A stretch of DNA of 64,000 nucleotides from Elusimicrobia bacterium CG_4_9_14_3_um_filter_62_55. Its GTDB lineage: Bacteria; Elusimicrobiota; Elusimicrobia; UBA1565. Location: positions 1-64,000 of the forward strand of contig PFUL01000117.1 in NCBI GenBank assembly GCA_002790095.1. Direction: 5' to 3'. A program made the translations under genes and the position numbers. Below the pieces are notes generated by a model. That model searched no databases, was not told where the DNA came from, and was given only the letters and a program-made list of their open reading frames with translations. Below, piece by piece: positions 1 through 7,652 of this stretch. How positions within the stretch are numbered: the stretch's first letter is position 1; each line of letters begins with the position of its first letter.

Positions 1-2469
1 GAGATCACCGACGAGGTCATCGACCTGATGACCACCGAAGGATTCTCGCCGGTCTACGGCGCCCGCCCGGTCAAGGCGGCGATCGAAAAGCACATCGTCG
101 ACCCTCTGGCGAAGTGGGTGCTGGAGCAAAGCGAGCACGGACTCGACGCCCGCGGCAAGAAGATCGTCGTCACGGTGGAAAACGGCGCGACGAAATTCGA
201 AGCCTTCGAGCGCGAAAAGGTCGCCCCCCAGAAGCGCAGCATCGAAGGCATCGCGCACGCGATGACCGAAGAGGTTTTGGGCCTGGTCGAGGAACTCGTC
301 CTGGGCGATCTCTCCGGAGACCTGGCCGAGGCGATCGCGGTCCCGACCGAGGAGGACTTCGATCGGTCCCTGCGTCAAATCGGGGACTTCAAGAAGGCCG
401 ACGAGCCGGCCGCCCAAGCCGCCGGACCGCTCCCGGTTTTCGCCCCCGGCATCGAGACGACGCTGCGCGACGCGCAGGTCGTCTCCGGCGAACACAACAA
501 CGCGAAGAAGGCGGACAAGTCCCTGCGCGCGGCGTGGCGGAAGCTCGCCTCCGACGCGGCAGGAAAGGGCTATTCGTCGGACGCGGTCTCGATGCTCAAC
601 CAGGAAGCCGGAACCCCCGGCGAGGCCTGGGTGAAGAACGCGATCCGCCACGCTAAGGAAATGGCGACCCGGGCCGGCAAAGAGGACTCCGTCATCCTCA
701 CCTGGGAACTCAACGAGGAAGCCGTCACCGTCGTCGTCCGCTCTCCTCACACGATGGATGAGAACGAGAAGTTCGCCCTGAAAGCCCATCTGACCGGAAA
801 GCCTCCGGCCGACCTCAAGGAGGCGCAGCGCCGCGTCGACCAACTGAACCTCACGGGAACGATGGTGCGGGACTCCAATCTGCTCGATCTCTACCGTCGC
901 GCGTCCGAAATTCCGGGTGCCCGTATCGGCTACCGATCGGATGAAAACGGCACCGAATACGTGCTCGTCATCCCGAAGCACGGAGCGGTATGGGAGGCTC
1001 CGGCCTCCGGGAGGTCGGTTCAAGGACGGGAAGACGGCGTAAAACACGCCGCCGCGCCGAAGCTGACCCCCCACCAGATCCGCGAACGCGCGCGCGTGCG
1101 CCCGGTGTTCTGGAAGGTATTGCATTCTGATAAACAGACCGGTCCCGCCGTCAAAATCGCGGCCGCCGAAGGGTGGGCGCGTCTTACCACGCCGGAAGAC
1201 TTGAAGGAAGTCCGAGCGTGGGTTCTCCAGGGCAAATGGGTCAACGCCGACACGACGAACATGCGCTTGACCGAGGCCAAGCACAAAATTCAGATGGCCG
1301 TCGCGGTGTTCAAGCGCTGGGGAACGCGCGCGGACCTGCCCGTTCTCGAACGGCTCGCCCGGACCTATACCTCGATCTCGCACTACGACATCCCGGCGAA
1401 GCAGGCGATCATCGACGCGTACGCGACGCTTCTCGCCCGAGCCGGACGCGACGCGGCGCTCGCGGCCTACGAGAACGGGACCCGCGAAGGAAACGCCTCC
1501 GAGAACGTCACGATCGCCGCGCAGCGGGCCCTCGGGAAGGTCGGCCTCGCCGAAGATGTCGCGAAGGTGATGTCCCCGGATGGAAAGACGATCGAACCCG
1601 ACGCGTTCGTCGATCTGCTCGCCCGGACGGACCGTGCTCAGCTCGAAGCCTTCGTACGGGCCCACTGGCGCACCGACTCAGACGGGGCCCACTTTAAGTC
1701 CCTAAGCACGACACAAAAGAAAACCGTGCTCAAAGCCGTCGCGAGGACGGGGCTCGATCCCGAAGCGGACTTCCTCGAACTCAAACAGGTCATCGAGAGC
1801 AAGCGCGGCGCCGACCGGCCGACGCTCTACGACGCCGGCGACGCCTTCGCGGCCCTCGCCCAGAAGCAGAATCTCGGGGCGAACCTCGAGCGGATGCTCG
1901 ATCAGTTCATGACCAACAACACGCTCAACGCCTACAACGACCGTTGGGCGGTTCTGCTCGCGCTGCTCTACGCCGCGCAGCGCGTCGGAGGCCCCGAACT
2001 GCTTCCCGTCATTGAGGCGGTGATGGCCTCGGATCCGACCCACGTCAGCTCCAATTACGAGCAGCCGCATTTCGAGACCCCCTACACCTGGGCGCGGATC
2101 GTCGTGCGGACCGGACTCATCGGCCGATACCTGCGAAAGGAGCGCGGCGAAGACGGGGAACTGAAGCCCTCGAAGATCGAGCGGATGCTCGCCTCCACGA
2201 ATCCGATGGCCGTCGCTGCGGCGCTGCACGCGATCTCTCTCGCCCAGGGAGGGCTCGGCGGGCACGGAGTCGAAGGCGAAGAGGCCTACGACCGCGCGGA
2301 CCGCGGGGAAAGGGGCGATCTGATCGAACTCGACACCTCCGCTCCGCCCGCGAGTTCCGGCGGATACGGATACGGCTACATGAACGCGGCGCCGCGCGGA
2401 CCGCACGCGCACGACTTCGACTGGGGCGGACGCTGGGATCCCATGCGGCGCATGCCCCCGATGCCTTGA
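1..2469 (+). CDS. Clp-ATPase C-terminal (D2-small/lid) domain protein with long HEAT-like extension, 5' truncated
   Basis: The reading frame is open from base 1, so the gene starts outside the window. The first ~75 codons match the C-terminal small subdomain of ClpA/ClpB/ClpC AAA+ unfoldases (GF-P-YGARPVKAAIE, then DPLAKWVLEQ). In normal Clp proteins the chain ends about here. This one runs ~740 residues further, through a charged linker, a mixed alpha/beta stretch (about 150-330) and an alpha-helical repeat region (about 380-750) resembling HEAT/ARM repeats. It ends in a Gly/Tyr/Pro-rich tail (SGGYGYGYM). I infer a Clp-like ATPase fused to a substrate- or partner-binding scaffold. The Clp identification is good for the N-terminal part; the function of the extension is unknown. 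The stop codon overlaps the VanZ-like gene start. Confidence 0.75.
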   Translation, partial: EITDEVIDLMTTEGFSPVYGARPVKAAIEKHIVDPLAKWVLEQSEHGLDARGKKIVVTVENGATKFEAFEREKVAPQKRSIEGIAHAMTEEVLGLVEELVLGDLSGDLAEAIAVPTEEDFDRSLRQIGDFKKADEPAAQAAGPLPVFAPGIETTLRDAQVVSGEHNNAKKADKSLRAAWRKLASDAAGKGYSSDAVSMLNQEAGTPGEAWVKNAIRHAKEMATRAGKEDSVILTWELNEEAVTVVVRSPHTMDENEKFALKAHLTGKPPADLKEAQRRVDQLNLTGTMVRDSNLLDLYRRASEIPGARIGYRSDENGTEYVLVIPKHGAVWEAPASGRSVQGREDGVKHAAAPKLTPHQIRERARVRPVFWKVLHSDKQTGPAVKIAAAEGWARLTTPEDLKEVRAWVLQGKWVNADTTNMRLTEAKHKIQMAVAVFKRWGTRADLPVLERLARTYTSISHYDIPAKQAIIDAYATLLARAGRDAALAAYENGTREGNASENVTIAAQRALGKVGLAEDVAKVMSPDGKTIEPDAFVDLLARTDRAQLEAFVRAHWRTDSDGAHFKSLSTTQKKTVLKAVARTGLDPEADFLELKQVIESKRGADRPTLYDAGDAFAALAQKQNLGANLERMLDQFMTNNTLNAYNDRWAVLLALLYAAQRVGGPELLPVIEAVMASDPTHVSSNYEQPHFETPYTWARIVVRTGLIGRYLRKERGEDGELKPSKIERMLASTNPMAVAAALHAISLAQGGLGGHGVEGEEAYDRADRGERGDLIELDTSAPPASSGGYGYGYMNAAPRGPHAHDFDWGGRWDPMRRMPPMP

Positions 2470-2894
2470 ATGACAACGGTCTCGTGAACCGTTCCCGTCC
2501 GGCGGGAAGCGCAGCGGCCCGATGGGCCGCCGTCTTCCTTTGGTGCGGGGCGATCTTTGCGGCGTCGTCGCTGCCGGGGGACGCGGGCGTTTTCCGGCTC
2601 GGGGGATTTCTAATCGCGAAAACGGCGCATTTCGTCGAATACGCGATTCTCTTCATGCTCGTGCGCCGCGCGCTGTTCGTCTCGAATCCCGACCTGCGTC
2701 GACGCGCGGCGCTGCCGGCGGTCTTATTCTGCGCACTCTACGCGCTCAGCGACGAATGGCATCAGACCTTCGTGCCGGGACGCCACGGACAATTGATGGA
2801 CGTGGTCATCGACGCCATCGGCGCGCTGTGCGCCGCGTTCTGGGCCCCCCCGCTGATGCGGCCCGGCCGCCGAGCCCCGCCTTCCGTTTCCTAA
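2466..2894 (+). CDS. VanZ-like family membrane protein
   Basis: A 142-residue integral membrane protein with about four hydrophobic segments. The family signature SDEWHQTFVPGRHG followed by D-VVIDAIGA is clearly present near residues 97-120. VanZ-like proteins are small inner-membrane proteins of unclear biochemical role, named after the teicoplanin-resistance gene vanZ; most family members have nothing to do with resistance. The listed start is TTG at 2466, overlapping the upstream stop as TTGA; GTG at 2484 is an alternative. The overlap suggests translational coupling to the Clp-derived gene. No further role can be read from the sequence. Confidence 0.8.
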   Translation: MNDNGLVNRSRPAGSAAARWAAVFLWCGAIFAASSLPGDAGVFRLGGFLIAKTAHFVEYAILFMLVRRALFVSNPDLRRRAALPAVLFCALYALSDEWHQTFVPGRHGQLMDVVIDAIGALCAAFWAPPLMRPGRRAPPSVS

Positions 2895-2915
2895 ACTCAT
2901 TTGCTAGGATGGCGG

Positions 2916-3001
2916 CACGCTAGGGGTCCTGGAGCGCGTTCGCTTCGGGTGAGAAAAACCCTCTGAACCTGACCTGGATAATACCAGCGTAGGGAAGCGT
3001 G
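2916..3001 (+). promoter_or_regulatory. TPP (thiamine pyrophosphate) riboswitch, THI element
   Basis: The segment carries the hallmarks of the TPP aptamer: GGGGTCC on the 5' side, GGGTGAGAAA-ACCCTCTGAACCTGA in the core, and CTGGATAATACCAGCGTAGGGA on the 3' side (the CUGAGA-like and ACCUGAUC...GCGUAGGGAA conserved boxes). A perfect 6-bp P1 helix closes it (CACGCT 2916-2921 with AGCGTG 2996-3001). TPP riboswitches shut down thiamine biosynthesis or transport genes when TPP is abundant. Here no thiamine gene follows on the same strand. Confidence 0.9.
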
Positions 3002-3063
3002 AAGCGCGTTTCCCTTCCACTTCTCTTCGATCGTTCGGGCAGATCCCCTCGCGGGAGGCTGCA

Positions 3064-3177
3064 ATGATTCATATTCCGTCGGCCGTATTAATTTCGCTTC
3101 TAGGCGCCGCGTCCACCAACTCGGCTTCAGCCTCGTGCTCCCGGGAGGATCCGGCGGCTTTTAGCGCGGCGCGGTAG
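3064..3177 (+). pseudogene. Short ORF under the TPP riboswitch, probable 5' remnant of a thiamine-related transporter gene
   Basis: This 37-codon ORF starts at ATG 3064 behind a good Shine-Dalgarno (GGGAGG 3053-3058, 5-nt spacing). Its ribosome site can be masked by an adjacent CCTC (3047-3050), a plausible expression platform. It begins MIHIPSAVLISLLGA, then becomes Ser/Ala-rich and stops. The MHIP-type start resembles CbiM-like energy-coupling-factor transporter subunits, but over too few residues to be firm. The ORF lies antisense to the last 36 codons of the neighbouring minus-strand gene. My reading is a truncated riboswitch-controlled gene; chance cannot be excluded. Confidence 0.3.
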
Positions 3178-3686
3178 CGCGCGGCGGGAGCGGACTGCAC
3201 GGGCATGCGCCAATCGTCGCGCAGATAACTGGAGAGAGGATCCCGTCCGTCAAATCCCGCGTCGAGCTTCGCCGAAAAGTCGGTCCCGGATCCACGGGTC
3301 TCGCCCTTGCCGCTCCATGCGGCGGCGGCGTCGCGAATGCGTTCGGCGAATCCGCGTTTCCCAGCAGGGGCCGGGGCGGCGGCCGGAATCCGCCGCGCAG
3401 CCTCCGCCGGAACGGATGGAAGGCGGGTGATTTCCGCGATCGCCGCGGGGGCCTCCAGCGGCAGCGCGTGTTCCACAAGCCGCAGGGCTTCGGCCGAGGG
3501 CAGCGCGGAGTGCATGCCGGGGACGGGCGCCAAGAAGAACGAGGCGTCTGCCAAATTCAGGGAGGGAACAACCGCCGAAACGGCGGGAGCGGTGCGAACA
3601 GAAGATCCGCCGACCGGGCCGATCGCGCGAACCGCGTGCGCCCAAGCCGGGACCGCCATGACGATGAACGCGAGCCACCCCCTCAT
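3069..3686 (-). CDS. Secreted Ala/Pro-rich protein of unknown function
   Basis: Predicted 205-residue protein starting MRGWLAFIVMAVPAWAHA, a typical Sec signal peptide. This ATG (3684-3686) is chosen over the upstream in-frame codons, which would add ~60 basic, non-membrane residues. The mature part is rich in Ala, Pro and Ser, with segments such as APAVSAVVPSLNL. It resembles in style the N-terminal regions of the larger secreted proteins at 30.4, 35.8 and 38.1 kb. No catalytic motif is visible. The C-terminal half is alpha-helical and charged. It is not obviously in an operon, and its 3' end runs into the riboswitch remnant on the other strand. Confidence 0.5.
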   Translation of the reverse strand: MRGWLAFIVMAVPAWAHAVRAIGPVGGSSVRTAPAVSAVVPSLNLADASFFLAPVPGMHSALPSAEALRLVEHALPLEAPAAIAEITRLPSVPAEAARRIPAAAPAPAGKRGFAERIRDAAAAWSGKGETRGSGTDFSAKLDAGFDGRDPLSSYLRDDWRMPVQSAPAARYRAALKAAGSSREHEAEAELVDAAPRSEINTADGI

Positions 3687-3818
3687 GCCTTCATCATGCC
3701 CGAGAGGCGGGCCCTCCGCCTGGGCAGCGGGGCACCTTCTTTCTGGGACTTCCGGCCTAGGGGCTTCTCCGTCTTTGCCCTCCTTGATCGTGTAATAGTG
3801 TGCATTCCGATTTTGTCG

Positions 3819-3847
3819 TTGACCTGCACGGCGGCATGAGCTATAAT
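3819..3847 (+). promoter_or_regulatory. Strong sigma70-type promoter
   Basis: TTGACC (3819-3824) and a perfect TATAAT (3842-3847) are separated by exactly 17 bp. Transcription would begin near 3854, about 55 nt before the NYN-family gene at 3908, and pass straight into a terminator-like hairpin. Confidence 0.8.
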
Positions 3848-3860
3848 AGAGACACTTGCT

Positions 3861-3902
3861 CCCCACTCGACTTGCCGAAAGGCCCGGGTGGGGTTATTTT
3901 TT
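3861..3902 (+). terminator. Terminator-like hairpin between promoter and NYN gene (attenuator or end of a ~50-nt RNA)
   Basis: CCCCAC (3861-3866) pairs with GTGGGG (3888-3893), with an inner GCC-GAAA-GGC tetraloop hairpin (3874-3883). A run of T follows (TTATTTTTT, 3894-3902). It has the form of an intrinsic terminator only ~10 nt after the expected transcription start. It could attenuate the downstream gene or end a very short RNA. Confidence 0.65.
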
Positions 3903-3907
3903 AAGCC

Positions 3908-4557
3908 ATGCCGCCGCCTGAACCCGCCGAGAAACGCGCTGTCGTCTTCATCGACGGCCAGAACCTGTTCCACTCGGCTCGCGAGACCTTCGGCTACAGC
4001 CACCCAAACTACGACGTCAAGACGCTCGCCGCGGCGGTTTGCCGCCGGAAGGGCTGGAAACTGCTTCAGACCCGTTTCTACACCGGTATCCCCGACCCCA
4101 GGGACAACGCCTTCTGGAGCCGATTCTGGGCCGCCAAGCTTTTAGCCATGAGTCGCAGCGGCGTTTATGTCTACACCCGCAAGCTCCGCTACCGCAACAA
4201 GACCATGCTCCTGCCCTCACGGCCCGAATTCGGCGAGATGGCGGGCCGGGAATTCTCCTTTCTCGCAGGCGAGGAGAAGGGCATCGACGTGCGCATCGCC
4301 TTGGACGTCATCCGCATGGCCCACCGCAAAGAGTAGTCGCGCTGCTCTTCAGCCAGGATCAAGACCTCTCGGAAGCCGCGGACGAAATCCGCGTCATCGC
4401 GCGCGAGCAGCGTCGCTGGCTGAGAATCGCCTCGGCCTTCCCGTCCAGTCCGACCTCGCGGAACGTGCGCGGCATCAACAAGACCGACTGGATTGAAATA
4501 GATCGGGCGACCTATGATGCCTGCCTGGATAGGAGGGATTATCGGTCGTCGCGCTGA
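3908..4557 (+). pseudogene. NYN/PIN-like nuclease domain protein, interrupted by a frameshift
   Basis: The first frame (3908-4336) encodes a typical NYN-domain start: AVVFIDGQNLFHSA with the conserved catalytic Asp, then GIPDPRDNAFW, and EEKGIDVRIALDVIRMAH with the second acidic cluster. It stops early at TAG 4334. The rest of the family pattern continues in another frame up to 4557: VALLFSQDQDLSEAADEI, then WLRIASAFP and RGINKTDWIEIDRATYD. Together they would make a normal ~215-residue NYN protein, a metal-dependent RNase relative of PIN domains. The break near 4330 is best explained by loss of about 4 nt in the codons between KE and VA. It may be a real pseudogene or a sequencing error; no slippery site is evident. 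Confidence 0.8.
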
Positions 4558-4647
4558 AACGCACGAATCTCCGCGGTCGCAAAACGGCCGCAGCGTGTTT
4601 CGGGAGGCTGCCGGAGAGGGCCAAGAAGTGCTTTAATTCCCAACACA

Positions 4648-4731
4648 GCCGGCGTGGCGGAATTGGCAGACGCGCTCGACTCAAAATCGAGTGGTAGCGA
4701 TACCGTGTGGGTTCGAGTCCCTCCGCCGGCA
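4648..4731 (+). tRNA. tRNA-Leu (anticodon CAA)
   Basis: Acceptor stem GCCGGCG (4648-4654) pairs with CGCCGGC (4724-4730), with discriminator A at 4731. The anticodon stem CTCGA/TCGAG encloses loop CTCAAAA, giving anticodon CAA. A long variable arm and the T-loop GTTCGAGTCC are present, as expected for a class II leucine tRNA. CCA is not encoded. The gene ends 5 bp before the convergent aat gene. Confidence 0.95.
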
Positions 4732-4736
4732 CCCTT

Positions 4737-5417
4737 TTAGCGTTCTTCGTCGCTTAAGTCGAGTTTTTTCGGGAATCCCATCATGCGGGCGCGCGCGAGC
4801 AGGTCCAAATAGGCGCGGCGCGGCGCGTAGCCCCCCCCCAGCGCCTGCGTCACCGGCGTCACCATCTGAATGTCCATGAATTTCTGTCCCCGGCACTCCA
4901 ACGCGTCGATCAGGCGAAACAGGGCGAGCTTGGACGCGTTGGGGCGCGAGTAGAACATGCTCTCCCCGCTGAACACCCCTTCCACGCAAACGCCGTAAAC
5001 GCCGCCGACCAACTCGGTCCCGTCCCAGCATTCGACGCTGTGCGCCCACCCCTCTTCGTACAACCGCAGATAGGCGTCGATCATCTCCTTCGAAATCCAG
5101 GTCTCTCCCGATTCTCCGATGCGCGGGATTTCGGCGCAGGCCCGGATCACATCCGCGAAGGCGCGGTTGAACGAAAAGCGGAAATGGTTGCGCCGCATCG
5201 CCGACTTTAAACTTCTGGGGAAATGAAGCCGGTTGAACAACAGCAGCCCGCGCGGGTCCGGGCAATGCCACGGAATCTCGGGACCGCCCGACGGCCAGGG
5301 AAAAATCCCGGCGCGATACGCGGCCACCAAGCGCTCGACCGAAAGATCGTTCCCCCTCCATACGACGCTGTCGCGGGGACCCAGCTCCCGCGGGTCGCGA
5401 AATAAGGCCTCCTTCAT
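4737..5417 (-). CDS. aat: Leucyl/phenylalanyl-tRNA--protein transferase
   Basis: The product transfers Leu or Phe from aminoacyl-tRNA to N-terminal Lys/Arg of proteins, creating N-degrons for ClpS/ClpAP. The ~226-residue length is normal for Aat. Visible family blocks are YRAGIFPWP (near residue 35), WHCPDPRG, FNRAF-DVIRACA, GESMFYSRPNASKLAL and the MVTPVTQALGGGYAPR ending. ATG 5417 is preferred over the in-frame TTG at 5426 because a TTGACC-17-TATCCT promoter lies just upstream, leaving ~8 nt of leader. The gene converges on tRNA-Leu(CAA), whose charged form is a substrate class of this enzyme; the adjacency may be coincidental. Confidence 0.95.
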   Translation of the reverse strand: MKEALFRDPRELGPRDSVVWRGNDLSVERLVAAYRAGIFPWPSGGPEIPWHCPDPRGLLLFNRLHFPRSLKSAMRRNHFRFSFNRAFADVIRACAEIPRIGESGETWISKEMIDAYLRLYEEGWAHSVECWDGTELVGGVYGVCVEGVFSGESMFYSRPNASKLALFRLIDALECRGQKFMDIQMVTPVTQALGGGYAPRRAYLDLLARARMMGFPKKLDLSDEER

Positions 5418-5425
5418 CTGACTCA

Positions 5426-5454
5426 AGGATAAAAGCAGGTCCGTTCCGGGTCAA
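5426..5454 (-). promoter_or_regulatory. Promoter of aat
   Basis: Read on the minus strand: TTGACC (5449-5454), 17-bp spacer, TATCCT (5426-5431), then only 8 nt to the ATG at 5417. The transcript would be leaderless or nearly so. Confidence 0.7.
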
Positions 5455-5484
5455 TAGAACTTTCATCCGGATCGAAAATATCTA

Positions 5485-5513
5485 TTGAAATCCTAGAGTC
5501 GCGGGGCTAAACT
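5485..5513 (+). promoter_or_regulatory. Promoter of the subtilase gene
   Basis: TTGAAA (5485-5490), 17-bp spacer, TAAACT (5508-5513). The ATG at 5528 follows after 14 nt, with AGAGG as a close, weak ribosome site. The CGGGGCTAAACTCG block recurs at the promoter of the 14099 gene. Confidence 0.65.
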
Positions 5514-5527
5514 CGCCAAGAGGTCTT

Positions 5528-7540
5528 ATGCGCGCCGCCCCCCCTCTAGCGCTCTCGCTTCTTTTATCGCTCGCCGTCTTATCCGGCGCGGCCGAGGATG
5601 CGCAGGACCCGCCCGCCGCTCCCCCAAAGCTCGAACTCAAGGCGCCGGCTAAGGCTCCGGACGTTCCGGAAGAAAAACCCGTCAAGGTTTCCGAGGACCT
5701 GGCCAAGCGTATTAAGGAACTCGGCTTCAACTTCGATAAAACGGGTCAGTTGGTGCATCCAGAGACCGGGACGACGATCTCCAAGCAGATGCTTGAAAGC
5801 GCCGGTCTCACTCTCGACGAGGAAGGGCGGCTCGTCTATAAAGACCAACCGAAAATGGAAGTCGAACAGCGGCATCTGCAGGGCGTGCTGAGCAGCCTGC
5901 TAAAATTCGGCAAGGTCGCCGCGCACGATCCGCGCGCGGCGGGGCGAACCCTCCAAGCCTGGGGGATTCCCCCGGCGTACGACGGCATTCATCTTCTCAA
6001 CCCCGACGGAACCGCCACTTATTTCGGCCTGATGCTCTACGAGGGACTGCGCAAGGACCCCACCCGGGTCAAGCAGCTCAGCGGCGAACGCCTGTCGAAA
6101 GCGTTGTCCCTGTTCGAAGCCGGACACGGAGCCGCGTTCGGAGAGAATCTTCCCGAAGCCGGAATGGCCGATATCGGCCGGGCGTGGAATCTTCTCAATT
6201 GGGATACGATGCGGCCGGGTGAGACGCCTCTCTCATTGAAGCCCTACTCCGATCTCGGGGACTCGATCGGCGCATACAAGGATTTGATCGTCGGAGAAGG
6301 CCGCGCGGTACTGGCCGGAGGCCCCGCTCCTGCCGGGTTCAACAAGAACGACAGCGCGGCCGCACTCGAAGCGCTGAATAAACTCCAGCGCTACCAGTAC
6401 CACAAAAATTTCACCCTCCAGCCCGGAGCGGTGCCCACGCCGGAAGAAAAAGAAGCGGAGCCGCAACTCGTCGCCGCTGGACCGATGGAGCGGCCCGTCG
6501 AGCCCACGCCTCCGGAAGCGGGGATGCTGCCCAAACTGCTCGGCATCGTCGAACGCCTGCACGGATCTCCCATGTCGCTCGCACAGCAGGAAGCCTTCGT
6601 CAAATCCTTCCCCCTGGGAGAAAGCGTGTGGCAAATGGGCGCCCCCCAGTTGTGGCGTCAGGGGATAACGGGGAAGGGCGTCAAGATCGCGGTCATCGAC
6701 ACCGGCGTCGATTTCCACGACCACCTCGGCGACGCGGTCAAGGACCGCAAGAACTTCTCGCGCGACCGGGGTGAAAAATCCACGGGCCAGCACGCGACCC
6801 ATGTCGCGGGGACCATTCACGCGATCGCCCCCGACGCGGAAATCCGCTCCTACAAGGCCATCAACGGCGGGATGGGAACCCGCCAACGCATGGACACGCC
6901 CGAGCAGTACGAGGCTGTGATCGCCGCGGTCGACGACGCGGTGAAAGACGGCAACCGCGTCATCAACTTAAGCCTCGGCTTCTTCAACCATCCCTCGGAC
7001 CGGATGGTGAAGACGATTCAGGGGCATGCCCGCAAAGGCGTCCTCTTCGTCGTCTCCGCGGGGAACGAAGGCCCCGAAAGCGGGATGAGGACCCCGACCA
7101 GCGCCCCCGACGCGATGACGATCGGCGCGATCGACGCGCAGCGCAAGATCACGACCTTCTCTTCCGGCGGTGAGAAATGGGATCCCGAGAGGATGGCCTA
7201 CTCGATCAAGAACGTCTTTCTGGCCCCCGGCCACAACACGAATTCGACCACGAAGCCTTACTACCGCAGTTCCCCCGAACAACAGGACTTTCAAAGAATG
7301 TCGGGCACTTCAATGGCCGCTCCTCATGTAAGCGGAAGCGTGGGACTGCTGCTGCAGGCGGTGACGGACTTCAAACTGTTCCCCGATCCCGTGACCGCCA
7401 GCAAGCGCATTCGGGATTCGCTGTTCCAGACGGGGGAAGAGGTCCCGGTCAACGAACTTCCTTCGGGCACGCCGCCCGAGCAGCGCTACATCATCATCGA
7501 CCCGAACAAGGCCTTCGGCCGTCTGCGCGGATCGGGCTAA
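5528..7540 (+). CDS. Secreted subtilisin-like serine peptidase (S8 family)
   Basis: A 670-residue extracytoplasmic protease. Residues 1-22 form a Sec signal peptide (LALSLLLSLAVLSGAAE). About 360 residues of Pro/Glu-rich and helical pro-region follow, and then the catalytic domain. The triad is clear: Asp391 in AVIDTGVDF, His422 in GQHATHVAG and Ser595 in SGTSMAAPHVSG, with oxyanion Asn513 in VSAGNEGP. The domain order and spacing fit subtilases, but the N-terminal extension is much longer than a standard propeptide (~80 aa) and is not recognised. The gene is monocistronic with its own promoter. The extension may be an inhibitory prodomain plus a binding module; this is inference. Confidence 0.93.
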   Translation: MRAAPPLALSLLLSLAVLSGAAEDAQDPPAAPPKLELKAPAKAPDVPEEKPVKVSEDLAKRIKELGFNFDKTGQLVHPETGTTISKQMLESAGLTLDEEGRLVYKDQPKMEVEQRHLQGVLSSLLKFGKVAAHDPRAAGRTLQAWGIPPAYDGIHLLNPDGTATYFGLMLYEGLRKDPTRVKQLSGERLSKALSLFEAGHGAAFGENLPEAGMADIGRAWNLLNWDTMRPGETPLSLKPYSDLGDSIGAYKDLIVGEGRAVLAGGPAPAGFNKNDSAAALEALNKLQRYQYHKNFTLQPGAVPTPEEKEAEPQLVAAGPMERPVEPTPPEAGMLPKLLGIVERLHGSPMSLAQQEAFVKSFPLGESVWQMGAPQLWRQGITGKGVKIAVIDTGVDFHDHLGDAVKDRKNFSRDRGEKSTGQHATHVAGTIHAIAPDAEIRSYKAINGGMGTRQRMDTPEQYEAVIAAVDDAVKDGNRVINLSLGFFNHPSDRMVKTIQGHARKGVLFVVSAGNEGPESGMRTPTSAPDAMTIGAIDAQRKITTFSSGGEKWDPERMAYSIKNVFLAPGHNTNSTTKPYYRSSPEQQDFQRMSGTSMAAPHVSGSVGLLLQAVTDFKLFPDPVTASKRIRDSLFQTGEEVPVNELPSGTPPEQRYIIIDPNKAFGRLRGSG

Positions 7541-7615
7541 CGCTTCTCCCTTCTTCCAATTTAGAATAATAGACGGCGCGTCCCTCTCGCGCTTCCTTTA
7601 GTTGTTCAAAGGACC

Positions 7616-7645
7616 CTGGACTGAATCCGGCTCCCCTGCTATTCT
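7616..7645 (+). promoter_or_regulatory. Probable promoter of the TPR-kinase gene
   Basis: CTGGAC (7616-7621), 18-bp spacer, TATTCT (7640-7645), with 7 nt to ATG 7653. The -35 is imperfect. The position supports the signal-peptide start at 7653 rather than the TTG at 7602. Confidence 0.45.
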
Positions 7646-7652
7646 TGGAGCG

